This document shows, piece after piece, positions 26,887 to 36,799 of a DNA stretch of 64,000 bases (position 1 is the first letter of the stretch; each line of letters begins with the position of its first letter). Source of the DNA: Xestospongia bergquistia. Lineage: Eukaryota > Porifera > Demospongiae > Haplosclerida > Petrosiidae. The translations under genes and the position numbers were made by a program. The notes under the pieces were generated by a model, which was given only the letters and a program-made list of their open reading frames with translations, searched no databases and was not told the DNA's origin. The stretch covers positions 6,760,501 to 6,824,500 of the forward strand of contig OZ014412.1 of the NCBI GenBank assembly GCA_963965975.1, read 5' to 3'.

Positions 26887-28638
26887 TTATGTCTTCATAT
26901 ATTCTACCTCTAGTATCAATCGATGCTCAAAGTGATCCTCAACAGCTGTACGGAGATAGAGGTCATCATTGCGCACCCTCAAGACATACCAGCGAGCTAC
27001 TAGAACATATACTATTAAGCCAATTACAGCTATAAGTCCTAACAGGATTGAAAACCATGTCATACATGAGAGTATTGAAGGTCCATCAATGACATACCCA
27101 TATTGAAATACCAAGGTGATTGCAGAGCTGATATCAATATGAATAGCTCGTAAAAACCAAAAGAGTCCTATCAACATTCCAAGCATACCAAATGGTGCTT
27201 GACTACATAAAAATTCAAAAATACATAAGAATGATAATGTATCTGCTGCACCAGCCAATATAGATGGTAATAACAAGACCCAGTAGGAAATATTGACTAT
27301 AGGGTCTCCTGATGTCCATGATATGAAACAACCAATATGCTCTTGATTATGTCCAAGCGTAAATAATCTGCCACTCGTATCTATTATAAATGCAGAGAAT
27401 ATTGATAGTATTAAGCATATCATAGCAATACCAAGTCCTTTCAAAGGATTAATAAGAAAATACTCTAACTTTGGGAAAAGAGGAAGAATAACAAACTGGA
27501 GTAATGGAACAGCAAATAAGATCATATCATCTCCAATAAACCAAAAAGTAAAAGGAGCATTGCCATTTAAGCCTTTGTCACCATCTTTAAACTGGTTGAT
27601 AAAATTCCATTTTAGACTATTAATAAAAGGATCTGAGGCTATCAAGAATGGAGACAATGCAGCCAGAACAGCTAAAATACGAAAAAATGTCTTTACATTT
27701 TCAACTTCTTCATGTGCATATGGTCCACCATACTTGTCTTTAGCAAAATCAATTCTCTTTGGTACTTCATTCTCCCAGTATGTAAAGGCACTTCTGTTTT
27801 TAGGGTACTTGTTTTGGAATGCATACTTGACAACATTGTAGACTGTTCTGTAGGGATTGTTAATAGCCATATCTTCAAATCTATAATGAAAGTGAAAGTG
27901 AAGACACAAGGAAAGAGTGAACAAAGCAAACGTTATTGTGCTAATTGTTATGGTTCCAATAAGATACTTTAAAATAGGAAGAAAAGTAATAATAACTGGT
28001 GGATTTCCTCCAGCAAACATAGCCCAGACATACCAGTATATGAAAGCACGAATTTTAGTACTAGGAGCCGCCATTAGTTGATCTATACCATATGCTAATG
28101 CATTAGCTTGAAAAAAGCTTATTGATATCAACAAACAAATCAGTGCCAATGATGACCAACCATATTTACCAACTGAAGCTAAAACTCCACATGAACTATA
28201 CTGAAAACAGTTACTTAAACTTTGGAGTAATGTTCCAATCCATCCAAACCATAGACTGATATAAATGGCCTTTCCCCGACCAATCTTAGTATCTGCTATC
28301 CATCCAGCTAATGGAATAAACAAGTACATTGCATTTTCTATGATGATAGCCACACTCTGAGTAGCAGGACCACTTTCAGGATAAGGATCTACACATGAGA
28401 TATCTGGAGGTGATGTAATGTCATGGGCAATGTTAATCAGCACTGTTGTCAATACTGTGGACATAGGTATTACATAGAGAAGTAGAAGAATTGATGGCAG
28501 GTTTAAGGCACGTGCCTTAAGTTCTTTACAAAAGGTTTTAATACATCTTAAGAGACATAGGTTCGTCCTGTATCCCCTAGTATCAATGCTTGGTATTGCT
28601 GATGTCTCCTGAAGTGTCCTGTTCATTTTTGAGGCCAT
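26887..28638 (-). CDS. SLC15/POT-like transporter, paralog 2
   Basis: Intronless, 583 residues, start MASKMNRTLQ. Same fold and motifs as paralog 1: GWIADTKIGRGKAI after TM2, the RSAFTYWENEVPKR / KYGGPYAHEEVENVK linker, and LCSQAPFGM before TM11. It differs in the loop before TM10 (TSGRLFTLGHNQEHIG), which is three residues longer than in paralogs 1, 3 and 4. The linker coding region is almost identical in nucleotide sequence to paralogs 1 and 3 while the flanks are more divergent, which suggests conversion or strong constraint. Its promoter region appears duplicated, with two TCATGTGATCA boxes and a TCACGTGA. Substrate unknown. Confidence 0.86.
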   Translation of the reverse strand: MASKMNRTLQETSAIPSIDTRGYRTNLCLLRCIKTFCKELKARALNLPSILLLLYVIPMSTVLTTVLINIAHDITSPPDISCVDPYPESGPATQSVAIIIENAMYLFIPLAGWIADTKIGRGKAIYISLWFGWIGTLLQSLSNCFQYSSCGVLASVGKYGWSSLALICLLISISFFQANALAYGIDQLMAAPSTKIRAFIYWYVWAMFAGGNPPVIITFLPILKYLIGTITISTITFALFTLSLCLHFHFHYRFEDMAINNPYRTVYNVVKYAFQNKYPKNRSAFTYWENEVPKRIDFAKDKYGGPYAHEEVENVKTFFRILAVLAALSPFLIASDPFINSLKWNFINQFKDGDKGLNGNAPFTFWFIGDDMILFAVPLLQFVILPLFPKLEYFLINPLKGLGIAMICLILSIFSAFIIDTSGRLFTLGHNQEHIGCFISWTSGDPIVNISYWVLLLPSILAGAADTLSFLCIFEFLCSQAPFGMLGMLIGLFWFLRAIHIDISSAITLVFQYGYVIDGPSILSCMTWFSILLGLIAVIGLIVYVLVARWYVLRVRNDDLYLRTAVEDHFEHRLILEVEYMKT

Positions 28639-28680
28639 CCAATGACAGTAAATCTAATCTACAAAAATGTCTACTAATTA

Positions 28681-28896
28681 TCATGTGATCAACACTTCAA
28701 AGTTTTCATCTAGATAATTATTACTAGTTTATGTATGGCTTTTACACATACATAAATATCCTTTTAATGATATTGTAATATATATAAGGAACACTATATA
28801 TATAATGACTGTTATAAACTAGACTCTAATTACAAAAATGTCTATTGATTATGTAACCATCATGTGATCAAATATATTAGAGCACTATTCACGTGA
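28681..28896. promoter_or_regulatory. Duplicated E-box region upstream of paralog 2
   Basis: TCATGTGATCA occurs at 28681-28691 (43 bp before the ATG) and again at 28860-28870. Both are preceded by a similar ACAAAAATGTCTA context, so a promoter segment seems duplicated. TCACGTGA, the core of the CLEAR-type element, lies at 28889-28896. Function is inferred. Confidence 0.5.
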
Positions 28897-29215
28897 CAGT
28901 CTCAATATAATAACAGAAATGGATATCACTTTATCATAATACTAGCTTAATTGTAACTACAGTAGCTTACACAAATAGAAACCCATAACATGTATTACAA
29001 ATACAGGCCAGCTAATTAATTGACAATTAAGTTTGAGACTGTAGACCTTTAATTAAATAAATTGCTAGAAAATATTTAATATGCATTGAGAACCTATACA
29101 ATTATAACCCATCATTTTGTGCACAGACATACAGAAATCATAAAGTTTTATCCTAATTTGCATGGTAAAAATAATTTCTCATATATATTTACATTGAAAA
29201 CACATACAACATGAA
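28897..29215. other. Spacer with no gene
   Basis: AT-rich, with nothing recognisable. It serves as the 3' side of paralog 3. Confidence 0.5.
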
Positions 29216-29219
29216 TAGC

Positions 29220-31013
29220 TCAAACATTACTGCCTTCAATGAAAACATTATGTTCATATATTTCTTTTTTCTTAAAATCCTCCTCTCGTATTAATTGCTG
29301 CTCAAAATGTTCTTCAATGGTCGTCCGAAGATTTAACTCATCATCTCGTACCCTCAATACATACCAACGAGCTACTACAATATATACTACTAAACCAATA
29401 ACAGCTATAAGTCCTAATAGAAGAGTAAACCAAGTTGTACATGAAAGTATCGATGTTACATGAATTTGTACATATTGAAATGTTAGGGTAATTGCAGAGC
29501 TGATACCAATGTAAATAGCTCGTAAGAACCAATACAGTCCAATCAACATTCCATGCATACCAAATGGTGCTTGACTACATAAAAATTCAAAACTACACAC
29601 AATTGACAGTGCATCTGATGTACCAGCCAATATAGATGGTATTAATAAGACCCAGTAGGAAATATTGATTATAGGGTCTCCAGATTTCCATGTTATAAAA
29701 CATCCAATGTGATCTCCATTCATATGAATCGATCGACCAATTAAGTCTATTAAGAATACAGACAATATTGATAGAATTAAGCATATCATAGCAATACCAA
29801 GTCCTTTTAATGGATTTATAAGGAAATACTCTAACTTTGGGAAGAGAGGAAGAATAACAAACTCAAGTAATGGTACAGCAATTAAGATAATATTATCACC
29901 AATAAACCAAACAGTAAAAGGAGCATTTCCATTTAAACCTTTGTTGCCATCTTTAAATTGGTTAACAAAACTTGTTATCTCATTAATAAAAGGATCTGAG
30001 GCTACTAGAAAAGAAGATAGTGCAGCCAGAACAGCTAAAATACGAAAAAATGTCTTTACATTTTCAACTTCTTCATGTGTATATGGTCCACCATACTTGT
30101 CTTTAGCAAAATCAATTCTCTTTGGTACTTCATTCTCCCAGTATGTAAAGGCACTTCTGTTTTTAGGGTACTTGTTTTGGAATGCATACTTGACAACATT
30201 GTAGACTGTTCTGTAAGGATTGATAATAGCCATATCCTCAAATTTATGATGTAAATGAAAATGAAGACACAAAGATAAAGTGAATAAAGCAAATGTTATG
30301 GCACAAATACTCAATGTCCCAGTATGGTATGCTGTTTTAGGAAGAAAACTGGTACAAGATGATATGTTCCCTCCTAAAAATGTGGCCCACACATACCAGT
30401 ATATGAAAGCACGCATCTTACTACTAGAAGCCACTATAAGCTGATCCATACCATATGCTAAAGTGTTAGCATAGAAAAAGGCAATAGATATTAACAGAAA
30501 TATCAATGCCAATGATGATACACCATATTTGCCAACTGAAGCTACAATTCCACATGAACTGTACTGTAAACAGCTACTTAAACTTTGGAGCAATGTCCCA
30601 ATCCATCCAAGCCACAAAGCAATATAAATGGCTGTTCCACGGCCAATCTTAGTGTCTGCTACCCATCCAGCTAATGGAATAAACAAGAACATTGCATTTT
30701 CAATTACTATAGCCACATTGTAAGCAGTGGCTCCACTTTCTGGATAAGGATACATACAAGAACGATCATCAGGTGGTGTCACAATGTCATGGGCAATGTT
30801 ATATAACAAAACAGTACATATTTGGGCTGGTGCAGCATAGAGAATGAGAAGAATAGATGGCAAAGTTAAAGCACGTGCCTTCAGTCCTCTCCAATAGGTT
30901 TTAGCACATTTGAAAATTTGTGGGTTCCTCCTCTTTTTGGTAACATCATTAATAGGAGTCACTGATGTCTCTGTTTGAAGTGACCTACTTTCAAAGTCAA
31001 CATTTGAAGCCAT
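29220..31013 (-). CDS. SLC15/POT-like transporter, paralog 3
   Basis: Intronless, 597 residues, start MASNVDFESR. It has the POT motif GWVADTKIGRGTAI, the conserved TM6-TM7 linker, and a longer C-terminal tail (KKKEIYEHNVFIEGSNV) than paralogs 1 and 2. Bases 29542-29957 are identical, position for position over 416 bp, to 32991-33406 in paralog 4, while sequence on either side differs. That is a clear gene-conversion tract covering TM8-TM11. TM1 lacks the ExxER proton motif (PSILLILYAAPAQICTVLL). Role as for the other paralogs; substrate unknown. Confidence 0.86.
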   Translation of the reverse strand: MASNVDFESRSLQTETSVTPINDVTKKRRNPQIFKCAKTYWRGLKARALTLPSILLILYAAPAQICTVLLYNIAHDIVTPPDDRSCMYPYPESGATAYNVAIVIENAMFLFIPLAGWVADTKIGRGTAIYIALWLGWIGTLLQSLSSCLQYSSCGIVASVGKYGVSSLALIFLLISIAFFYANTLAYGMDQLIVASSSKMRAFIYWYVWATFLGGNISSCTSFLPKTAYHTGTLSICAITFALFTLSLCLHFHLHHKFEDMAIINPYRTVYNVVKYAFQNKYPKNRSAFTYWENEVPKRIDFAKDKYGGPYTHEEVENVKTFFRILAVLAALSSFLVASDPFINEITSFVNQFKDGNKGLNGNAPFTVWFIGDNIILIAVPLLEFVILPLFPKLEYFLINPLKGLGIAMICLILSILSVFLIDLIGRSIHMNGDHIGCFITWKSGDPIINISYWVLLIPSILAGTSDALSIVCSFEFLCSQAPFGMHGMLIGLYWFLRAIYIGISSAITLTFQYVQIHVTSILSCTTWFTLLLGLIAVIGLVVYIVVARWYVLRVRDDELNLRTTIEEHFEQQLIREEDFKKKEIYEHNVFIEGSNV

Positions 31014-31078
31014 GTATCTTCAGAAAGAGTAGATTGAATGATGAATAAGCAATTAGTCTTAGGTATATTCACAACACA

Positions 31079-31087
31079 TCATGTGAC
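31079..31087. promoter_or_regulatory. TCATGTGAC box upstream of paralog 3
   Basis: Same core as the boxes before the other transporters, 66 bp before the ATG. Confidence 0.5.
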
Positions 31088-31520
31088 TAACTATATATAT
31101 ATATACTATGCATTTCACAGTCTTCTGTGTAGATAGTAATAACGTAATAATAATATTAAGATTATATGTGACCTATTGACCTTATAACTCACATCACTGA
31201 ATGACTCTCTAGATCTATCACTTGAGAAATAAATAAAACTTAAATAACCGAAGTAAACTAATTAAAAGTCTGTAAACACACACAGTTCGTTGTTATAAAT
31301 TTGCATATGAAAAATGATGAAGAATTAATAAATCTTATACACCCATGAAGACCCATACATTTTTGCAGCAATTCTCACTTAATGTAGTACAATCATAACA
31401 TGTGTCATACGTATGGCACACGTGTGTCATGCATGTGCTATAACTAACAGCTACATATAAATAAACAAAATAGTGAAATAATTAAACCCAACCATTACAC
31501 ATGTACAAGGCTATTTAACA
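31088..31520. other. Spacer with no gene
   Basis: AT-rich, with short TA runs. ACACGTGTGTCATGCATGTG near 31418-31437 is rich in E-box-like words but not clearly linked to a gene. Confidence 0.4.
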
Positions 31521-31529
31521 TGATTACAC

Positions 31530-32270
31530 TACCCTCAATGATAATGTCTTCATAAATTTCATTTTTCAAGAATTTTTCCTCATGTATTAACTGCTGATCA
31601 AAGTATTCTTCAATGGTTGTACGAAGATTTATCTCATCATTTTATATTCTCAATACATACCAACAAGCTATGAAAACATATACTACCAAACCAATAAAAG
31701 ATATAAATCCTAACAAGAGTGAAAACCAAGTTATACAAGACACTACTAACTGTATTTCAATGTCTATACTTAAACACTCACATTATTGCTGTACTGTGAT
31801 ATCAATATAACAGCTCGTATAAATCGAAGAGTTCTATCAACATCCCATGCATACCAAATAGTGCTTGACTACATAAATTCAAAAGTGTGCACTAAAACAA
31901 CACTACATTTGCTGCACCACTCAATATAGATGGTATTAACAAGACCCAGTAGGAAATGTTGAGTATAGGGTCTCCTGATGTGTCATGTTATAAAACATCC
32001 AGTGTGATCTTTTTTCATGTGAATCAATCTGCTGATTAAGTCTATCAAGAATATGGAAAATATTGATAGAATTAAGCATATCAAAGCAATTCCAGTCATT
32101 TTAATAGATTAATAAGAAAATATTCTAACTTTGGAAAGAAAGAAAGGATAACAAATTCAAGTAATGGTACCACTATCAAGATAATATTATCACTTTTAAA
32201 GAATATAGTAAAACGAGCATTAATTGCCATTTAAATGTTTCTCACCACCTTTAAAGTTGATGAAATGATG
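31530..32270 (-). pseudogene. SLC15-like transporter pseudogene (C-terminal half)
   Basis: The minus strand matches the C-terminal part of paralogs 3 and 4, from the tail (ANTTGCTGATC..AGTATTCTTC complement near 31585) to the region before TM8, where homology stops near 32270. Numerous indels and stops break it. The N-terminal half is absent, so it is a truncated tandem copy between two intact paralogs. Confidence 0.82.
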
Positions 32271-32655
32271 TTGTAGTAGTCTATTTAACAACAACGAACA
32301 GGGCCACTAGTTTGAGATCACAATATGTCCACCATCATGTCACTATGGTGATTATCAGAAATAGTTATGATTATAATATAAACATCACACTCTTCTATAT
32401 ATAAATAATCATCACTTTATCAAACTATTAAGAACAAATGAAGTCTATTGATTCTAACAACTCACATAATATACAACTCCCTAGGCCTATCAGTTGAGAT
32501 GCCAAACTAATGGAAGCTCTTTTACTAATTTGTAAAATATATACAGCTCATTGTTAACACACTATAAATTTGTGATTGAAAAAATGAGAACAAGAATTAA
32601 AACCAAACTGATATACATATTTAACAGAAAGAATTGAAATGCATAATAGTAAAAA
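32271..32655. other. Spacer with no gene
   Basis: AT-rich, with nothing recognisable. It replaces the missing N-terminal half of the pseudogene. Confidence 0.45.
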
Positions 32656-32662
32656 CATAATC

Positions 32663-34459
32663 TTAAACTTCATTGCCTTCAATGACAATAATTTCATCAT
32701 AAGTTTTATCTTTAGAACTCATAAATTCTGCCTCTCGTATTAACTGCTGCTCAAAATGTGCTTCAATGGCAGTACGAAGATTTAACTCATCATTTCGTAC
32801 TCTTAGTACATACCAACGAGCTATTAGGACATATACTACTAAACCAATAACAGCTATAAGTCCTAACAGAAGAGTAAACCAAGTTGTACATGAGAGCATT
32901 GAAGGTCCATTAATTTGTACATATTGAAATGTTAAAGTAATTGCAGAGCTGACATCAATGTAAAGAGCTCGTAAAAACCAAAAGAGTCCTATCAACATTC
33001 CATGCATACCAAATGGTGCTTGACTACATAAAAATTCAAAACTACACACAATTGACAGTGCATCTGATGTACCAGCCAATATAGATGGTATTAATAAGAC
33101 CCAGTAGGAAATATTGATTATAGGGTCTCCAGATTTCCATGTTATAAAACATCCAATGTGATCTCCATTCATATGAATCGATCGACCAATTAAGTCTATT
33201 AAGAATACAGACAATATTGATAGAATTAAGCATATCATAGCAATACCAAGTCCTTTTAATGGATTTATAAGGAAATACTCTAACTTTGGGAAGAGAGGAA
33301 GAATAACAAACTCAAGTAATGGTACAGCAATTAAGATAATATTATCACCAATAAACCAAACAGTAAAAGGAGCATTTCCATTTAAACCTTTGTTGCCATC
33401 TTTAAACTGGTTAACAAAATCAGATATACCATTGATAAAAGGATCTGAGGCTATTAAAAAGGGAGACAGTACAGTCATAACAGCTAAAATATAAAAAAAT
33501 GTCTTCACATTCTCAACTTCTTCATGTGTATAAGGTCCACCATATTTGTCCTTAGCATAATCAATTCTCTTTGGTATCTCATTCTCCCAGTATGTCAAGG
33601 CACTTCGGTTGCTGGGCAGCTTGTTTTGGAGTGCATACTTGACAATTTTGTAAACTGTTCTGTAGGGATTGTTAATAGCTATGTTATCAAATTTATGATA
33701 TAAGTGAAAATAAAGACACAAAGAGAGTGTCAATAAAGAAAATGCTATTACACTAATACCCAATGTTCCAATGTGATATGTTGTAATAGGTAGGAAGGTA
33801 GTGACAGATGTTGTATTTCCTGCCAATATCAGTGCCCAGACATACCAGTATATAAAAGCACGAATCTTATTACTAGGAGCTGCCATTAGTTGATCCATAC
33901 CATATGCTAGTACATTAGCATAAAAAAAAGCTAAGGATATTAAAATGCATATTAATGCTAACACAGATATACCATATTTACCAACTGAGGCCATAGTTCC
34001 ACATGAACTAAACTGGAAACAGCTGCTTAAACTTTGTAACAATGTCCCAATCCATCCAAGCCACAAGCTGACGTATATGGCCATGCCACGTCCAATCTTT
34101 GTGTCCGTTATCCACCCAGCTAATGGTATTAACAAGTACAAGACATTTGCTGCTATTATAGCCACACTGTAAGCAGTAGCTTTACTCTCAGGATATGGAT
34201 ATGTACATGAAAAATCCCCAGGAGGTACTGTGATGTCGTGGGCAATATGATACAACAACAAATAGCATATTGATGTAGGTATGGTATAGATAAGGAGAAG
34301 AATGCATGGCAGATTTAACGTATGTGCCTTCAGCTCTTTCCAATAGGTTTTAGCACATCTACATTGACATGTATTCCACCTCTTTCCCTGATTACTATTG
34401 ATAGGAGACTTAGAAGTCGTCTCTGATGTCTCAAATAGAAGCTTTCTGTCTTCAGTCAT
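32663..34459 (-). CDS. SLC15/POT-like transporter, paralog 4 (mosaic)
   Basis: Intronless, 598 residues, start MTEDRKLLFE. It has the POT motif GWITDTKIGRGMAI and LCSQAPFGM. The linker has drifted (ALQNKLPSNRSALTYWENEI) more than in paralogs 1-3. By nucleotide sequence the gene is a mosaic. About 32838-33013 matches paralog 1 with a single difference, 32991-33406 matches paralog 3 exactly, and the upstream half is distinct. The short C-terminal tail resembles that of paralog 3 (IEGNEV against IEGSNV). It is therefore probably shaped by repeated gene conversion. Function as for the family; substrate unknown. Confidence 0.86.
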   Translation of the reverse strand: MTEDRKLLFETSETTSKSPINSNQGKRWNTCQCRCAKTYWKELKAHTLNLPCILLLIYTIPTSICYLLLYHIAHDITVPPGDFSCTYPYPESKATAYSVAIIAANVLYLLIPLAGWITDTKIGRGMAIYVSLWLGWIGTLLQSLSSCFQFSSCGTMASVGKYGISVLALICILISLAFFYANVLAYGMDQLMAAPSNKIRAFIYWYVWALILAGNTTSVTTFLPITTYHIGTLGISVIAFSLLTLSLCLYFHLYHKFDNIAINNPYRTVYKIVKYALQNKLPSNRSALTYWENEIPKRIDYAKDKYGGPYTHEEVENVKTFFYILAVMTVLSPFLIASDPFINGISDFVNQFKDGNKGLNGNAPFTVWFIGDNIILIAVPLLEFVILPLFPKLEYFLINPLKGLGIAMICLILSILSVFLIDLIGRSIHMNGDHIGCFITWKSGDPIINISYWVLLIPSILAGTSDALSIVCSFEFLCSQAPFGMHGMLIGLFWFLRALYIDVSSAITLTFQYVQINGPSMLSCTTWFTLLLGLIAVIGLVVYVLIARWYVLRVRNDELNLRTAIEAHFEQQLIREAEFMSSKDKTYDEIIVIEGNEV

Positions 34460-34603
34460 GAGTAGATCAAACCAACAGATAGTAGCAGCAGTATCAGAAC
34501 ACTTGGTAAAAGATTATACTAAGCTAAGACTATATACTAAATATATAAGATGAACTTGTATAATTGAGCAAGTTAATTATAATCATGATGTGTTACTAAA
34601 CCA

Positions 34604-34612
34604 TCATGTGAC
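34604..34612. promoter_or_regulatory. TCATGTGAC box upstream of paralog 4
   Basis: The same core, about 145 bp before the ATG. It is preceded by a second ATCATGATGTG word. Confidence 0.45.
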
Positions 34613-34839
34613 CACACTGATTGTATTCACATTCTGCCATACCAACACACATAACTAGATAACATGCATGCAAGCTGTTGAATTTCTCAGCACCCTGTAT
34701 AGAAAACATTCTTCAATCTATCTCTGAACACCTTTGAGGGTTGGGTATCTAAGTGTTTAATTTTAAATATGAATTGTATTGCACATGATTATAGTAGAAT
34801 GAAAATCAATAGAGTTTGATGATAATCATATTTGAATAT

Positions 34840-36614
34840 TATATTAAAGTTTTACTCTAGTAGAGTCTTCATCTATATCCTTAGCATTCAGAAATTCCAC
34901 CTCTCTGCTGTTCAAAATGTAAGACTTAAATCATCATTTTTTGCTCTCAATACATACCAACGAGCAACTGGAACATACACTATTAAACCAAAAACTGCTA
35001 TAAGTCCTAATACAAGAGCAAACTAAGTTGTGCATGAGAGTATTGAAGGTCCATCACCGTGTCCATATTGAAATGCTAAGATAATTGCTGTACTAATATC
35101 AATATAAAAGGCTCTTAAAAACCAAAAGAGTCCTATCAACATTCCATGCATACCAAACGGTGCTTGACTACATAGAAATTCAAAAATTCACAATGAGCAA
35201 CACTGCATCTGCTATACCAGCCAATGTTGATGGAATTAACAAGACCCAGTAGGAAATATTAATTATAGGGTCTCCTGATGTCCATGTTGTAAAACAACCA
35301 ATATGATCTTGATTATGTCCAAGAGTCACCAATCTGCCAATTACGTCTATTAAGAATACAGATAATATTGATAGAATCAAGCATATCATAGCAATACCAA
35401 GTCCTTTTAATGAGACTAGTTTAATAAGAAAATACTCTAACTTTGAGAAGAAAGGAAGAATAACAAACTCAAGTAGTAGCACAGCAACTAAGATAATATT
35501 ATTACCAATAAACCAAACACTAAAAGGAGCATAATTGTTTAAACCTTTTTCACCATCTTTAAACTGGTCAGCAAAATCTGATATTTCATTAATAAAAGGA
35601 TCTGGGACTATAAGAAAGGGAGATAGTGCTACCAGAACAGCTAAAATACAAAAAATGTCTTTATGTTTTCAACTTCTTCATGTGTATGTGGTCCACCATA
35701 CTTGTCTTTAGCAAAATCAATTCTCTTTGGTACTTCATTCTCCCAGTATGTAAAGGCACTTCTGTTTTAGGGTACTTGTTTTGGAATGCATACTTGACAA
35801 CATTGTAGACTGTTCTGTAAGAATTATCAATAGCTATGTTTTGAGATTTATGATAAAAGTGAAAATGAAGATACAAGGAGAGAGTGAATAAAGTAAATGT
35901 TATTGTGCTAACAGTCAATGTTCCAATATCGTACTTTGCTATAGATAGAAAACTGTGACTAGCACAATAGGTTATGTTTGGAACAGATAACATCCAGATA
36001 TACCAATATATGAAAGCATGGATTTTACTACTAGAGGCCACCATAAGTCGATCAATTCTATATGCCAGAGTATTAGCATAAGAAAAGGCTATGGATATCA
36101 ATAAACAAATTAGTGTCAATACCAACTGAAGTTATACTACCACATGAACTGTACTGAAAACAGCAACTTACACTATGAAACAGTGTCCCTGTCCATCCAA
36201 ACCACAGACTGATATAAATGGCATTTCCACAACCGATCTTAGTGTCTGTTACCCATCCAGCTAATGGAACAAAAAAGGACAAACATTTTCTATGATGATA
36301 GCTACATTGTAATTGGTGTGCCCACTTTCTGGATAAGGATGCATGCACGAATGATCTGGGAGAGGTATTGTAATATCCTGAGCAATGTTGTACAATATCA
36401 CATGACTAATCAGTGCTGGGGCAGTATACAAAAGATGAAGATTAGATGGCAGAGTTAATGTACGTACTTTTAGTTCATCCCAATAGATCCTAGCATGTCT
36501 GAACAGATGTGGGTTTCTCCTGTTTTCCTTGGTATCACCAATAGAGGACATGTTAGTTAGTGGTGCACGTGTTCGAAGTTGGTTGGGCTTTCTGTCTTTA
36601 CTAACTGATACCAT
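34840..36614 (-). pseudogene. SLC15-like transporter, full-length but broken
   Basis: Homology runs over the whole family length from MVSVSKDRKPN at 36614 to the tail near 34850. The POT motif region is recognisable (GWVTDTKIGCGNAI), as is the linker with YWEN-like sequence near 35760-35660. The frame changes at several places (near 36300, 36120, 35765, 35660 and 35190) and the tail is decayed. It is a recently lost paralog: most of it still reads well, so sequence error at some of these places cannot be excluded. GCATGTGATCA lies 47 bp upstream, matching the other promoters. Confidence 0.8.
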
Positions 36615-36799
36615 ATTGATAATGTCAATACTAAGAGTGTAGTAGATAACTTAATTAGTGCATGTGATCATAACGTTTATATTAACAGCTGATAATAATC
36701 AATAACTTATAATAACTTTTGCTAACAAGGAATATGCACATTGCCCACACATACACATACACACACTATACTGTATCGTATTTGTATGCCTGAAATAGA

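Noticed and set aside
27560-30204. Plus-strand ORFs with similar sequences at 24405, 27560, 29941 and 35626
   Set aside because: They repeat only because they are antisense to the conserved TM6-TM7 linker of the transporters.
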